A stretch of 64,000 nt of DNA from Gadus chalcogrammus (lineage: Eukaryota > Chordata > Actinopteri > Gadiformes > Gadidae), in the NCBI RefSeq assembly GCF_026213295.1, contig NC_079428.1, positions 130,001 to 194,000 on the forward strand, written 5' to 3'. The position numbers and the translations under genes were made by a program. Below the pieces are notes generated by a model. It was not told the DNA's origin, searched no databases, and saw only the letters and a program-made list of their open reading frames with translations. This document shows positions 23,380 through 33,734 of this stretch, piece after piece. Positions within the stretch are counted from its first letter, which is position 1. Each line of letters opens with the position of its first letter.

Positions 23380-24117
23380 GTAAGGGTTAGGGTTAGGGCT
23401 AGTCATTATCAATGGTAAGGGTGAGGGTTAGTCATTATCCAGGTAAGGGTGAGGGTTAGTCATTATCCAGGTAAGGGTTAGGGTTAGGGCTAGTCATTAT
23501 CCAGGTAAGGGTTTGGGTTAGTCATTATCCAGGTAAGGGTTAGGGCTAGTCATTATCCAGGTAAGGGTGAGGGTTAGTCATTATCCAGGTTAGGGTTAGG
23601 GCTAGTCATTATCCAGGTAAGGGTGAGGGTTAGTCATTATCCAGGTAAGGGTAAGGGTTAGTCATTATCCAGGTAAGGGTTAGGGTTAGGGCTAGTCATT
23701 ATCCAGGTAAGGGTGAGGGTTAGTCATTATCCAGGTAAGGGTTAGGGTTAGTCATTATCAATGGTAAGGGTGAGGGTTAGTCATTATCCAGGTAAGGGTT
23801 AGGGTTAGGGCTAGTCATTATCAATGGTAAGGGTGAGGGTTAGTCATTATCCAGGTATGGGTGAGGGTTAGTCATTATCCAGGTAAGGGTTAGGGCTAGT
23901 CATTATCCAGGTAAGGGTGAGGGTTAGTCATTATCCAGGTAAGGGTGAGGGTTAGTCATTATCCAGGTAAGGGTTAGGGTTAGTCATTATCCAGGTAAGG
24001 GTTAGGGTTAGGGTTAGTCATTATCCAGGTAAGGGTGAGGGTTAGTCATTATCCAGGTAAGGGTGAGGGTTAGTCATTATCCAGGTAAGGGTTAGGGTTA
24101 GTCATTATCCAGGTAAA
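23380..24117 (+). repeat. Minisatellite made of repeated splice-donor junctions
   Basis: About 25 copies of gtcattatccaggtaaggg separated by gttagggttagggcta spacers of variable length. The first twelve bases of each unit equal the last twelve bases of the preceding exon and the rest equals the intron start, so nearly every unit is a complete donor. A few units read aatggtaagg, ccaggttagg or ccaggtatgg. TTAGGG hexamers are embedded in the spacers. Confidence 0.96.
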
Positions 24118-24299
24118 GAACAGCAGCAAGCCTGCGCATGGAGGGCTGCTTATTACGCCCATAGATCGCAGTTTGCCGGGGTGTTCAGAATTCCATGCTT
24201 TCCTATTCTTCAAGGGAGATGAAGCAACCCAAGGTGTCCTTTTATTGGGATTGGGCCCTGCCAAATGTGACCCAATTTCAACGCTTATTGCAGATCGGG

Positions 24300-24650
24300 A
24301 ACTTTGAAGTTATATAGTTCTGATGCTGCTGGTATCATAATGAAGGAATGAGGAGTGACACGGTTATAATGCTGGTAACACAATGAAGGACTGAGGAGTA
24401 ACACGTTATAATGCTGCTGGTATAAAAATGAAGGACTGAGGAGTAACACGGTTATAATGCTGGTATAACAATGAAGGACTGAGGAGTAACACGATTATAA
24501 TGCTGGTAACACAATGAAGGACTGAGGAGTAACACGGTTATAATGCTGGTATAACAATGAAGGACTGAGGAGTAACACGTTATAATGCTGGTATAACAAT
24601 GAAGGACTGAGGAGTAACACGGTTATAATGCTGCTGGTATCATGTGTAAG
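24300..24650 (+). repeat. Minisatellite, about 40-45-bp unit, seven copies
   Basis: Units read tataatgctggtaacacaat then gaaggactgaggagtaacac. The array ends about 40 bp before the acceptor at 24688. The intervening 24,118-24,299 holds nothing recognisable. Confidence 0.88.
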
Positions 24651-24688
24651 GAATGGAACATGAAACTTTTCTTCCTCTCCTGGTTAAG

Positions 24689-24772
24689 GGGGACGACTTT
24701 CCGGAGATCCCCCCCCAAACGGTGACCGAAGAGAAGTTCATAGATGACCACGGGAACATGGTAGTAAAGAAG
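24689..24772 (+). CDS. ank2: ank2 exon, conserved C-terminal tail
   Basis: Twenty-eight codons, [20 protein letters not shown] then HGNMVVKK, phase 0 both sides, acceptor gttaag, donor gtaaga. The motif PEIPP.TVTEE..ID.HG is a hallmark of the ankyrin-B C-terminus. Confidence 0.94.
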
Positions 24773-25057
24773 GTAAGAACTGGAGGGCCTACCATTCTAC
24801 AGTATTCTGTTGTATTTGAGACCTGAGGGTTTTGGAAAAGGAAGGGAATGACATCCAAGCGCAGGTAACTGCTGATCAATGGCTGTTCTTTCATTACTTC
24901 TGTTTTTGTACAACGTTTATTAATGCTAACTAAGATGAGTTTGCAACGTTTAGCTGGCCCTCAGTGCAGTAAACCAGGTTCTAAACCAGTCTTAGATCTG
25001 AATAGAGAATGGTTTGGAGCTGGTTCGTTTCTCTGACCATGCCGTCCGAATCACCAG

Positions 25058-25222
25058 ACCACGCGGAAGGTGATCAGAAAGTTTCTGTCTGCGGACGGAG
25101 TGGAGAGGCAGGAGGTGCAGGTGGAGGGCGCTGCGCAGGAGGCAGTGCGTGTTGAGGAAGGAGACGTGTTCTCCAGAGTGGTCAAGAGGACGGTGGTCCG
25201 CAGCCAAGGAGACCAGCATGAG
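25058..25222 (+). CDS. ank2: ank2 exon, conserved C-terminal tail
   Basis: Fifty-five codons, TTRKVIRKFLSADGVERQEV then VEEGDVFSRVVKRTVVRSQG, phase 0 both sides, acceptor tcaccag, donor gtgagt. It matches the ankyrin-B tail TRKIIRR.V...GTE and EEGD..SKVIKR.V. Confidence 0.94.
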
Positions 25223-25264
25223 GTGAGTCTGTTCAGTGGTGGGGCCCTCGGTCACCTCACAGGT

Positions 25265-26215
25265 TGGTTATCCACTCACTTAATGTTTAGAACATGTTAG
25301 TGTTCACCACCCACTTAATGTTTAGAACATGTTAGTGTTCACCACCCACTTAATGTTTAGAACATGTCAGTGTCACACCACCCACTTAATGTTTAGAACA
25401 TGGTATTGTTCACCACCCACTTAATGTTTAGAAAATGTTATTGTTCACCACCCACTTAATGTTTAGAACATGTTAGTGTTCACCACCCACTTAATGTTTA
25501 GAACATGTTAGTGTTCACCATCCACGTGATGTTTAGAACATGTTAGTGTCACACCACCCACTTAATGTTTAGAACATGTTAGTGTTCATCACCCACTTAA
25601 TGTATAGAACATGTTATTGTTCACCAACCACTTAATGTTTAGAACATGTTAGTGTTCACCACCCACTTAATGTTTAGAACATGTTAGTGTCACACCACCC
25701 ACTTAATGTTTAGAACATGTTATTGTTCACCAACCACTTAATGTTTAGAACATGTTAGTATTCACCACCCACTTAATGTTTAGAACATGTTAGTGTTCAC
25801 CACCCACTTAATGTTTAGAACATGTTAGTGTCACACCACCCACTTAATGTTTAGAACATGTTATTGTTCACCAACCACTTAATGTTTAGAACATGTTAGT
25901 GTTCACCACCCACTTAATGTTTAGAACATGTTAGTGTCACACCACCCATTTAATGCTTAGAGCAAGTTGGTGTCACACCACCCACTTAATGCTCATGTTT
26001 AGAAAATGTTAGTGTTCACACCACCCACTTAATGCTCATGTTAATAACATTCACATTTTAATGTTCACCCAACCCACTTATGCTCTTGTTAATAACATTC
26101 ACATGTTAGAGTTCCCCCAACCTACTTAATGCTCTTGTTAATGACATTCACATGTGAGAGTTCACACCACCGACTTAATGCTCTTGTTAATAACATTCAC
26201 AATGTTAGTGTTGAA
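25265..26215 (+). repeat. Minisatellite, about 37-bp unit
   Basis: About 24 copies of ccacttaatgtttagaacat followed by gttagtgttcaccac. Copies decay toward the 3' end, where gctcttgttaataacattcac variants appear. Confidence 0.93.
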
Positions 26216-26304
26216 GTCTCATTTCTAAATGTTTTGGCTGGTGAAACAACCCCTCTGAAATTCCTGTGGAACATGAGTACTAGTTTGACTTGCTGCTTTA
26301 GAGG

Positions 26305-27110
26305 ACCCCAACACTCCAGCGGGTTGCCATGTGCTGACCTCTACCCCCCTAACGGTCCAGCGGGTTGCCATGTTCTGACCTCCCCACCCCCCTAACACTC
26401 CAGCGGGTTGCCATGTGCTGACCTCTACCCCCCTAACGCTCCAGCGGGTTGCCATGTTCTGACCTCCCCACCCCCCTAACGCTCCAGCGGGTTGCCATGT
26501 TCTGATCTCTACCCCCCTAACGCTCCAGCGGGTTGCCATGTTCTGACCTCTACCCCCCTAACGCTCCAGCGGGTTGCCATGTTCTGACCTCTACCCCCCT
26601 AACGCTCCAGCGGGTTGCCATGTTCTGACATCCCCACCCCCCTAACAGTCCAGCGGGTTGCCATGTTCTGACCTCTCCACCCCCCTAACGCTCCAGCAGG
26701 TTGCCATGTTCTGACCTCTACCCCCCTAACGCTCCAGCGGGTTGCCATGTTCTGACCTCTACCCCCCTAACGCTCCAGCGGGTTGCCATGTTTTGACCTC
26801 TACCCCCCTAACGCTCCAGCAGGTTGCCATGTTCTGACCTCTACCCCCCTAACGCTCCAGCGGGTTGCCATGTTCTGACCTCCCCACCCCCCTAACAGTC
26901 CAGCGGGTTGCCATGTTCTGACCTCCCCACCCCCCTAACAGTCCAGCGGGTTGCCATGTTCTGACCTCTCCACCCCCCTAACGGTCCAGCGGGTTGCCAT
27001 ATTCTGACCTCTCCACCCCCCTAACGGTCCAGCGGGTTGCCATGTTCTGACCTCTCCATCTCCCTAACGGTCCAGCGGGTTGCCATGTTCTGACCTCTCC
27101 ACCCCCTACA
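26305..27110 (+). repeat. Minisatellite, about 41-bp unit, built on the splice acceptor
   Basis: About 19 copies of gctccagcgggttgccatgt followed by tctgacctctaccccccta. Some units read ccccctaacagtcc, and the true acceptor at 27111 (accccctacag|TCC) is the last member of the array. Confidence 0.94.
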
Positions 27111-27111
27111 G

Positions 27112-27300
27112 TCCACCTTCTCTGAGCCGTGGGTGCCGGCTGAAGGAAGCAGCTCCCAGTTTGAGACGGAGGCCGTGCTAGGCCGCAAGGTGAGCCGGGT
27201 GGTGAAGACGACGGTGGTACGGGGCGATCGGCTGGAGAAGCAGACCGGGGATGCTTCCCTGGCCGCAGACCTGCCCTCCGCCCAGGACGACTTCAGGAAG
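27112..27300 (+). CDS. ank2: ank2 exon, conserved C-terminal tail
   Basis: Sixty-three codons, STFSEPWVPAEGSSSQFETE then GRKVSRVVKTTVVRGDRLEK and LAADLPSAQDDFRK, phase 0 both sides. KVVKTTVVRG..LEK and DLPSA.DDF are near-invariant in ankyrin-B. Acceptor ccctacag, donor AAG|gtaggc. Both boundaries lie directly against minisatellites. Confidence 0.95.
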
Positions 27301-27662
27301 GTAGGCCTTCAGTAGGCCTTCAGGAAGGGTAGGCCTTCAGGAGGGTAGGCCTTCGGGAGGGTAGGCCTTCAGGAGGCCTTTAGGAGGGTAGGCCTTCAGG
27401 AGGCCTTCAGGAGGGTAGGCCTTCGGGAGGGAAGGGCTTCAGGACGGTAGGCCTTCGGGAGGGTAGGCCTTCAGGAGGGTAGGCCTTCAGGAGGCCTTTA
27501 GGAGGGTAGGCCTTCAGGAGGGTAGGCCTTCGGGAGGGTAGGCCTTCAGGAGGGTAGGCCTTCAGGATAACTTCAAGAAGGTAGGCCTTCAGGAGGGTAG
27601 GCCTTCAGGAGGCCTTCAGGAGGGTAGGCCTTCAGGAGGCCTTCAGGAGGGTAGGCCTCAAG
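27301..27662 (+). repeat. Minisatellite, 17-bp unit, seeded at the donor
   Basis: About 22 copies of ggtaggccttcaggagg. The real exon end and intron start, CTTCAGGAAG|gtaggccttcag, is the first unit, so GGTAGG donor-like sites recur throughout. Confidence 0.94.
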
Positions 27663-27734
27663 CAGAGCCCCTGACAGAACATACAGTATAAAGAAACAAT
27701 AAATCAGATAAACAGATCCGTCTGTACGGACAAT

Positions 27735-28560
27735 TAACAAACATCAGCGGCTCTCACTCTATTGGTCAATAAGAGGAACAATCATCTGCAGCTCTCACGC
27801 TATTGGTCAATACGAGGAACAATCATCTCTCACGCTATTGGTCAATAAGAGGAACAAACACCAGCAACTCTCACGCTATTGGTCAATAAGAGGAACAATC
27901 ATCTGCAGCTCTCACCTTATTGGTCCATAAGAGGAACAAACACCAGCAACTCTCACGTTATTGGTCAATAAGAGGAACAAACATCAGCAGCTGCCACGCT
28001 ATTGGTCAATAAGAGGAACAAACATCTCTCACGCTATTGGTCAATAAGTGGCACAAACATCTCTCACGCTATTGGTCAATAAGAGGAACAAACATCAGCA
28101 GCTGCCATGCTATTGGTCAATAAGAGGAACAAACATCTCTCACGCTATTGGTCAATAAGAGGAACAAACATCAGTAGCTCTCACGCTATTGGTCAATAAG
28201 AGGAACAAACATCTCTCACGCTATTGGTCAATAAGAGGAACAAACATCAGCAGCTCTCACGCTATTGGTCAATAAGAGGAACAAACATCTGTCACGCTAT
28301 TGGTCAATAAGAGGAACAAACATCAGTAGCTCTCACGCTATTGGTCAATAAGAGGAACAAACATCAGCAGCTCTCACGCTATTGGTCAATAAGAGGAACA
28401 AACATCTCTCACGCTATTGGTCAATAAGAGGAACAAACATCAGTAGCTCTCACGCTATTGGTCAATAAGAGGAACAAACATCAGCAGCTCTCACGCTATT
28501 GGTCAATAAGAGGAACAAACATCTCTCACGCTATTGGTCAACAAGAGGAATTAGGATTTG
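27735..28560 (+). repeat. Minisatellite containing ATTGGTCAAT in each unit
   Basis: About 22 copies of ctattggtcaataagaggaa followed by caaacatcagcagctctcacg, with a shorter caaacatctctcacg alternative. Each unit has the inverted CCAAT pentamer (ATTGG). Confidence 0.93.
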
Positions 28561-28829
28561 TAACCCATTGATTCAGAACTGCAATCCACACCCTATGAAG
28601 GACCAATCAGGATGAAGTATATTATGAACAGGGACTCAGAGGTGGACTGTGGATGAGGTTCTCTCCTCCTCACGGGAGCTGTGCTGCTCAGCCAGGCCTG
28701 AGACAGCAGCTGCAGCTGGAGCTGAAGCAGTAGTAGTTAGTAGGAGCTGGAGCTGCAGCTGGAGCTTGAGCTGGAGCAGTAGTAGGTAGGAGCTGCCCCC
28801 TCCTGACCCCATTGTGTCTCCACCCTCAG

Positions 28830-28924
28830 GCCTTGGGTTATGCTGGAGGCTTCGGGGAGTACCTCCTCCTGCCTCATGTAGTGGAGCAGGAGGTGCTGCA
28901 GGGCGACGGCTCAGTGCTCAGAAG
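28830..28924 (+). CDS. ank2: ank2 penultimate coding exon
   Basis: A 95-nt exon, phase 0 in and phase 2 out, reading ALGYAGGFGEYLLLPHVVEQ then EVLQGDGSVLR. It aligns with the ankyrin-B stretch EALNYTG...LP.LVEKEI...DGTI. Acceptor ccctcag, donor AGAAG|gttgga (non-consensus at +4). Phase agreement with the last exon supports it. Confidence 0.88.
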
Positions 28925-29283
28925 GTTGGAGCGTCTGAACCCATCAGCATGCGGCCGCCGCGCAGCCTTGTAGCGCTCACTAACCCTCACTGTGTGCTGC
29001 AGGTGACACCGAGCCCTGTTCACAAGGGGCTCGGGCGTGGGTTATGCTGCATGACCAAACAGTTAAAGGTGTGAAACAGACAGTGAGTCATGCTAACACC
29101 TGGTTTGTTGGCTGATCAACTGCAGCTGGGAGGCGGCGTCCCCAGTTCATGGACAGCATGGAGCAAAACGTTTGATCTAGAACTACAGCCGGACACACAA
29201 GGCAAACCCACCTGTTCGGTTCGTGTTCCCCTCCTCTCCGTTCTTCTACGTTCTAGGCTCTGACCCGTTCTTTCCCCCCCCAG

Positions 29284-29554
29284 AACCTCGATGCGTAAGT
29301 CGCGCTCCCAGAGGAGGACGGTGGTGCGGGACGGCCAGGGGAGGAAGCATGTGACCCTGGAGCGGCTGGACGACGCCCCGGGGCCCCCTGGAGCCGAAGC
29401 CCTCCAGCAGAAACTCCGCCTGCTGCTGCAACACTACTGCTGCGACGCCCCGCCCCTCAGGGGGGAGGGGCGGGGGACCAGCCCACCGGGAGCCGGGGGG
29501 GACCCGTCCTGTCTCCTCCCACCCGGCCCCCCCTGCTCTCCGCACCAGTCATAA
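29284..29554 (+). CDS. ank2: ank2 last coding exon and stop
   Basis: Enters in phase 2 after a cccccccag acceptor and reads TSMRKSRSQRRTVVRDGQGR then KHVTLERLDD and LQQKLRLLLQHYC, ending in a Gly/Pro-rich run and TAA at 29552. The QRRTV..D..G....LE..(D)..P and L...L..LL.HYC order is the ankyrin-B C-terminus. After HYC about 33 residues extend past the usual end (mammalian ankyrin-B stops about ten residues after HFC). This tail is G/C-rich and of low complexity. Confidence 0.92.
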
Positions 29555-29569
29555 CGGGTCTCTACGTCC

Positions 29570-29970
29570 AGCATCTGGTCCACTGGTCTGCCTCTGGTCC
29601 ACTGGTCTGCCTCTGGTCCACAGGTCCACTGGTCTGCCTCTGGTCCTCTGGTCTGCCTCTGGTCCACTGGTCTGCCTCTGGTCCACTGCTCCACTGGTCT
29701 GCCTCTGGTCCACTGGTCCACTGGTCTGCCTCTGGTCCTCTGGTCTACCTCTGGTCCACTGCTCCACTGGTCTGCCTCTGGTCCACTGGTCTGCCTCTGG
29801 TCCACTGTTCTGCCACTGGTCCACTGGTCTGCCTCTGGTCCACTGGTCCACTGGTCTGCCTCTGGTCCACTGGTCCACTGGTCTGCCTCTGGTCCACTGG
29901 TCTGCCTCTGGTCCACTGCTCCACTGGTCTGCCTCTGGTCCACTGGTCCACTGGTCTGCCTCTGGTCCAC
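29570..29970 (+). repeat. Minisatellite in ank2 3'UTR, 10-19-bp unit
   Basis: Tandem ctggtccactggtctgcct, about 25 copies, starting roughly 15 bp after the stop codon. Long - strand reading frames are repeat by-products. Confidence 0.93.
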
Positions 29971-30234
29971 CTCTCTCGAGGCTCTTCTGCGTTTTGACAA
30001 TGCTCCCTTTATTTCTTCTTGTTTTCATTTTGTGACCAAAGATAGCTGTCCAATTTAGTGTCCTTGTTGTTTTTCCTTGTTCCTGCGTCCTAAAGGGGCG
30101 GTTCCGCCTGCCTCAGTACCACAGAGAGAGCCAATCAGCATGCAGATCAAGCCGGCGGTCTGTTGGGCCTGTTCTGAATAGACGATTGTAAAACGACAAA
30201 GTGTATATAGATGAGCGTCTTGGTTGGACTAACG

Positions 30235-30550
30235 CAACCCCCAGCCCCATTACACCACCCCTATTGCACCACCCTTATGTTCCGCTGCTGAGACTCCGGC
30301 CCCATTACCCCACCCATGTTACACCACCCTTATCTTCCTCTGCCGAGACTCCACCCCCATTACACCACCAATATTACACCACCCTTATGCCGCGTTGCTG
30401 AGACTCCACCCCCATTACACCACCCTTATTTTCCTCTGCTGAGACTCCACCCTCATTACACCACCCCTATTACACCACCCTTATGCCCCGCTGCTGAGAC
30501 TCCACCCCCATTAAACCACCCATATTACACCAACCTTATGTCCCTCTGAG
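30235..30550 (+). repeat. Minisatellite in ank2 3'UTR, about 50-bp unit
   Basis: About six degenerate copies of gctgagactccacccccatt then acaccacccttatg. Confidence 0.85.
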
Positions 30551-31021
30551 ACTCCATGCCTCTCCTCTTCTTGATGTGTGTTGCCTCTTAAACGTTCCCC
30601 ACCGGTTGCAGAACTGTACTCCTCTTGTGTGACCATGCGTGTGGGTGAGTTTTGTTGGTGTGGGTCTTTGTCACATCTTCCCTGATGTTATGGGGAGAGG
30701 GGGTCCTCTGTGGGGGGACGGGGTCCTCTAGGGGGGTCTACTGTGGGGGTCCTATTTGAGGGTCCACTGTGTTTCCGTCCTCCACTGGCTTCAGTCGTGT
30801 TGAACCCAACGATTTTCTTTCTGATTCTCCTGTTTTGCGCGTTTACTCTCGTGTGTTTTGAGATTAGAAATGAGGGAAGCTTGGACATAACTCTGTACTC
30901 CGAAATATACAAAGTACTTCACATTTCAACGAGGAATCTATATATCTTTGGTGTTACCAGTATAAACTTTGTCTGACAATACAACTCACATTGCTGTTAA
31001 CCAGTGTGATACATTTACAGG

Positions 31022-31027
31022 AATAAA
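31022..31027 (+). terminator. ank2: Candidate polyadenylation signal of ank2
   Basis: AATAAA in a locally A-rich context (gaataaaaaaaatg). It is the first clean hexamer downstream of the ank2 stop that I noticed. Confidence 0.45.
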
Positions 31028-31040
31028 AAAAATGTAAAAA

Positions 31041-31410
31041 ATGATTGATTTGATAAGGAAGCATCTTGTTTCCATGGTGATGAACATATTAACACTGCCG
31101 TCTATGCGGTCTTTGCTGTTCCCACGGCACTAGCTTACAGCAGTAAATAGTCTTTATTTCCCCACGGTTGCCATAGTCCCCGACATGTCAGTGGATCAGG
31201 ACTCTGATCTGCTGTCAGCGACAGAATCTCATTTTGATGATTCATCATAGAAAACATTTGCTGCTTGATGTTCGGACTGATATTTTATAATTGGTTGTGA
31301 TGATCTATTGTCTCTGATATCCAGTGTCTAAATGATAAAAACAAATATAAAAGTTGTTTGGTTGAATATATGCACGTGAAATTCTTGGAGTAAAGTGGAA
31401 GATTATTCAA
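31041..31410. other. Intergenic spacer between ank2 and camk2d, no feature seen
   Basis: Unique AT-rich sequence. No coding frame, RNA gene or repeat was recognised. Confidence 0.5.
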
Positions 31411-31780
31411 GTCAATTCAGTTTTATTTGTATAGCTCTCATCAGTTACATACTCAGATTGCCACAGGTCATTTATTTATGACACCCCCCCCTGACCCTTG
31501 ACCCCCAGAGGGCAAGAAATACTCTTAAGAGGAAGAAATGTTGAGAAGAAAGGCAGAGTGGGGGATCCCTTCCTCAAGGGTGGGAACATGTGAAATCATT
31601 CAGTTAGTGATAGTGAATATAAAGAGTGTATGGCACTGGGGGCTGGAAGGAGAGTCCAGGCATCCAGTCAGTCAGACTGAAGAGGGAGGTTTCAGCTTGG
31701 ATATCTCAGCCATCAGCTTCCCTGGTACTGGTGCAGACTGTTCCATAGAAAAACACTTGGGTCATTATCAACATTAGTAT
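31410..31780 (+). repeat. Teleost interspersed repeat
   Basis: It begins attcagttttatttgtatag and later has gacccccagagggcaagaa and gggggatcccttcctcaa, in the order seen in a common non-coding fish repeat (tttatttgtatagc to gggatccctctcc). Termini and class were not determined. At 31,870-31,950 follows a degenerate ttagggct telomere-like tract. Confidence 0.5.
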
Positions 31781-31959
31781 TCAGGTTAGATATGTGGATC
31801 TGTACGTTACTTCTACAACAGAGGTTAATTTGTTCAACAAAGGTTATGGTGCAGTTTGGAGAAGATTGGGGCAAAAAGGGTTAGGGGTTAGGGCTAGGGT
31901 CAGGGTTAAGGTTAGGGTTCAGGGGTACGGGGTATGGGGCTAGGGTTCAGGTGACTGCC

Positions 31960-32403
31960 GGCAAGGATGGGCACTGAGGTTATGCTTTACCAGTCACATT
32001 GAAATAAGACTTCATTTCACTCCGTATGCTGACATGGAAATGAGCAAACTTGAAGCCCCCGACTCCACACTGCTAGCCAACAGAGACAGGGTCAAAGGTC
32101 ATACATGACGTTACAATTCTTAAAAACGGGAGGTTCAATGGAGGTCATCAGCAGGACTTGCCCCCAGGTCTCCAACAGCTCTCCTCTGCCTGGCACCTTG
32201 ACGCTGGCCTGTCTTGACACCACTAGCTCAATAGGAGACGGTAGGTTGGACTGTGTAGCCCAGACAGATTTACCATCTGTCAAAGCTCTGATTGACGATA
32301 GACTGGAACCAGGTTTTCCATGGAGATAACCAAAATCGCCGAGATGTTAGAATTCACAGCACTTAGGAACCAGAAGATCCACTGAGAGTACCAGCGCCAG
32401 GTA
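31960..32403. other. Intergenic, no feature seen
   Basis: Unique sequence up to the start of the 12.3-kb duplicated block. Short reading frames on both strands lack coding character. Confidence 0.4.
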
Positions 32404-33258
32404 CTGGAACCAACCATAGAGCATGTGGTCTGGCCCGTCTACCGGTCTGAGCATCATTACTCTTCCAAAACATCCTCACATGGACTCCCAGAGCCTCGCC
32501 GGGACCCTGGAGCCGGTCTGACAGAAGAACCATCACCAGAGACCTGCTGGTCCTAGTCTGAATACTGACCCAATAAACTAAGATCACATTTTATGAAACA
32601 TCTTTGACCCAAGAAAAATCCAGACCAATGTTTTTTTCCAGACCAATCTTCAAAGACTTCATCTACGTCGTACACATATGCCAGAGATGGATGACAAGTT
32701 AAAAATAGGAAAAAAAACAGGAGAAAGGGGGTAACAACCACACATGTACACTCATGAGATGGTGCGCCTTAAAGCGAGAAATGGGTTTTCTGCGTTGGAA
32801 TCGCTCCGAACACCAACAGACCTCGTCGTTGGATGAGCTGTGAATCAAAACGGGAACATGGGATCGGTTGGCTTCACGTTGTTTTATTATTATTATATAT
32901 TCACGTCAATTGAGTAACACTTTACCTCGCTAACTAACCCTGAGACATACGCTACATACAAACAGCTGTAACGTTACGGTATCGCAACAGTGGCCGGCCC
33001 CTCTCTGGTCAAAACAATCAATCATACTAAACATGACTTGAGCACATTGAATGTTGACTTAACATAACGTTAAACAGCAGATTCTCAATTCACCTCCTCA
33101 GTGTTTAAAGGGAGGAAAAGACCCCACACAACAGTGGAGTCTCCAGTGAGTGCTTGGTTTTCAGGTCCTTTATCCTCTAGTCCGATCTGCCCACCAGTTG
33201 GCGCTTTAGGGTCAGATTCAACCGCTGCTCCCGTGTGGAGAAAACTACAACTTCGCCT

Positions 33259-33385
33259 CATTCTCCTCCGCATTATACAGGGTTAGGGTTAGGGTTCCCC
33301 TAACCCTAACCCTAATGAGGGGAAGCTGGCTCCCCCTGGGGAGCCAGCTTCCAGCTTCCCCTCATTCTCCTCTGCATTATACAAA
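33259..33385. repeat. Telomere-like palindrome within a short direct repeat (copy A)
   Basis: Head-to-head ttagggttagggtt / ccctaaccctaa is followed by the hairpin ggaagctggctccc / gggagccagcttcc and flanked by two copies of cctcattctcctc.gcattat. Copy B at 45,523-45,630 has shorter arms. Confidence 0.8.
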
Positions 33386-33734
33386 GAATCGTAGTCTTCA
33401 CTAAAGGTGCTTTAAAGGCTCATGCCATGCCACCTTTAACAAGCCCACAAACGTGTCTTTAAACTAAAATATTCTCCATCACAGCGGAGTTGGCCTGGAA
33501 AGTGGAAACATCTTTGGGCTATTCTTGATGCAAATACCAGACATGTATTTATATTCTACATGCAAACCATATTAAAGACCTTGGAAACTGTACATTAGCA
33601 CCCAGTTCAACGCGCAAACTCCCTCTAGTACCCCCAGAACTAAGAGGCGCAGTGCTACACCAGGCCAGCAGAGGGCGACCTTTGGGCGGATGAGAAGCAG
33701 AGCTGCTGGCTGAAGGTGTAGAAGCTGAGCTCTA

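Larger units (their letters stand above)
1..31040 (+). other. ank2: ank2 (ankyrin-2/ankyrin-B) gene, 3' half, with 18 recognisable exons
   Basis: Ankyrin-B is a membrane-skeleton adaptor that links ion channels, transporters and L1-type adhesion molecules to spectrin; giant forms act in axons. The window starts inside the ZU5-UPA region and runs to the stop codon. Exon order, peptide motifs (LEQQE.FTEVARSRDVEV, ETMSVKALMQAFQTGQ, KINRMDIVH, KVVKTTVVRGDRLEK) and phases all agree with ANK2. ANK3 and ANK1 fit worse in the giant exon, in the region after the death domain and in the tail. All 17 internal junctions I placed use GT donors and AG acceptors and keep frame. The ankyrin repeats and the first ZU5 domain lie upstream of the window. 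Teleosts often have two ank2 genes and I cannot tell which one this is. The 3' limit is taken from an AATAAA and is approximate. Confidence 0.93.
29555..31040 (+). other. ank2: ank2 3'UTR (probable) with two minisatellites
   Basis: No splice signal is needed after the stop. The region holds a tggtccactggtctgcctc array (29,570-29,970) and a ctccacccccattacaccac array (30,235-30,550), then unique sequence to an AATAAA at 31022-31027. The 3' limit is inferred from that signal only. Confidence 0.55.

Noticed and set aside
1..29554. Assignment to ank3 or ank1
   Set aside because: ANK3 tail and death-domain peptides differ (for example SFMLLKKWV). KINRMDIVH, PEIPP.TVTEE, KVVKTTVVRG and the camk2d neighbour fit ANK2.
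29434..30028. RPVDQWTRG repeat frames on the - strand
   Set aside because: By-product of the ank2 3'UTR minisatellite.
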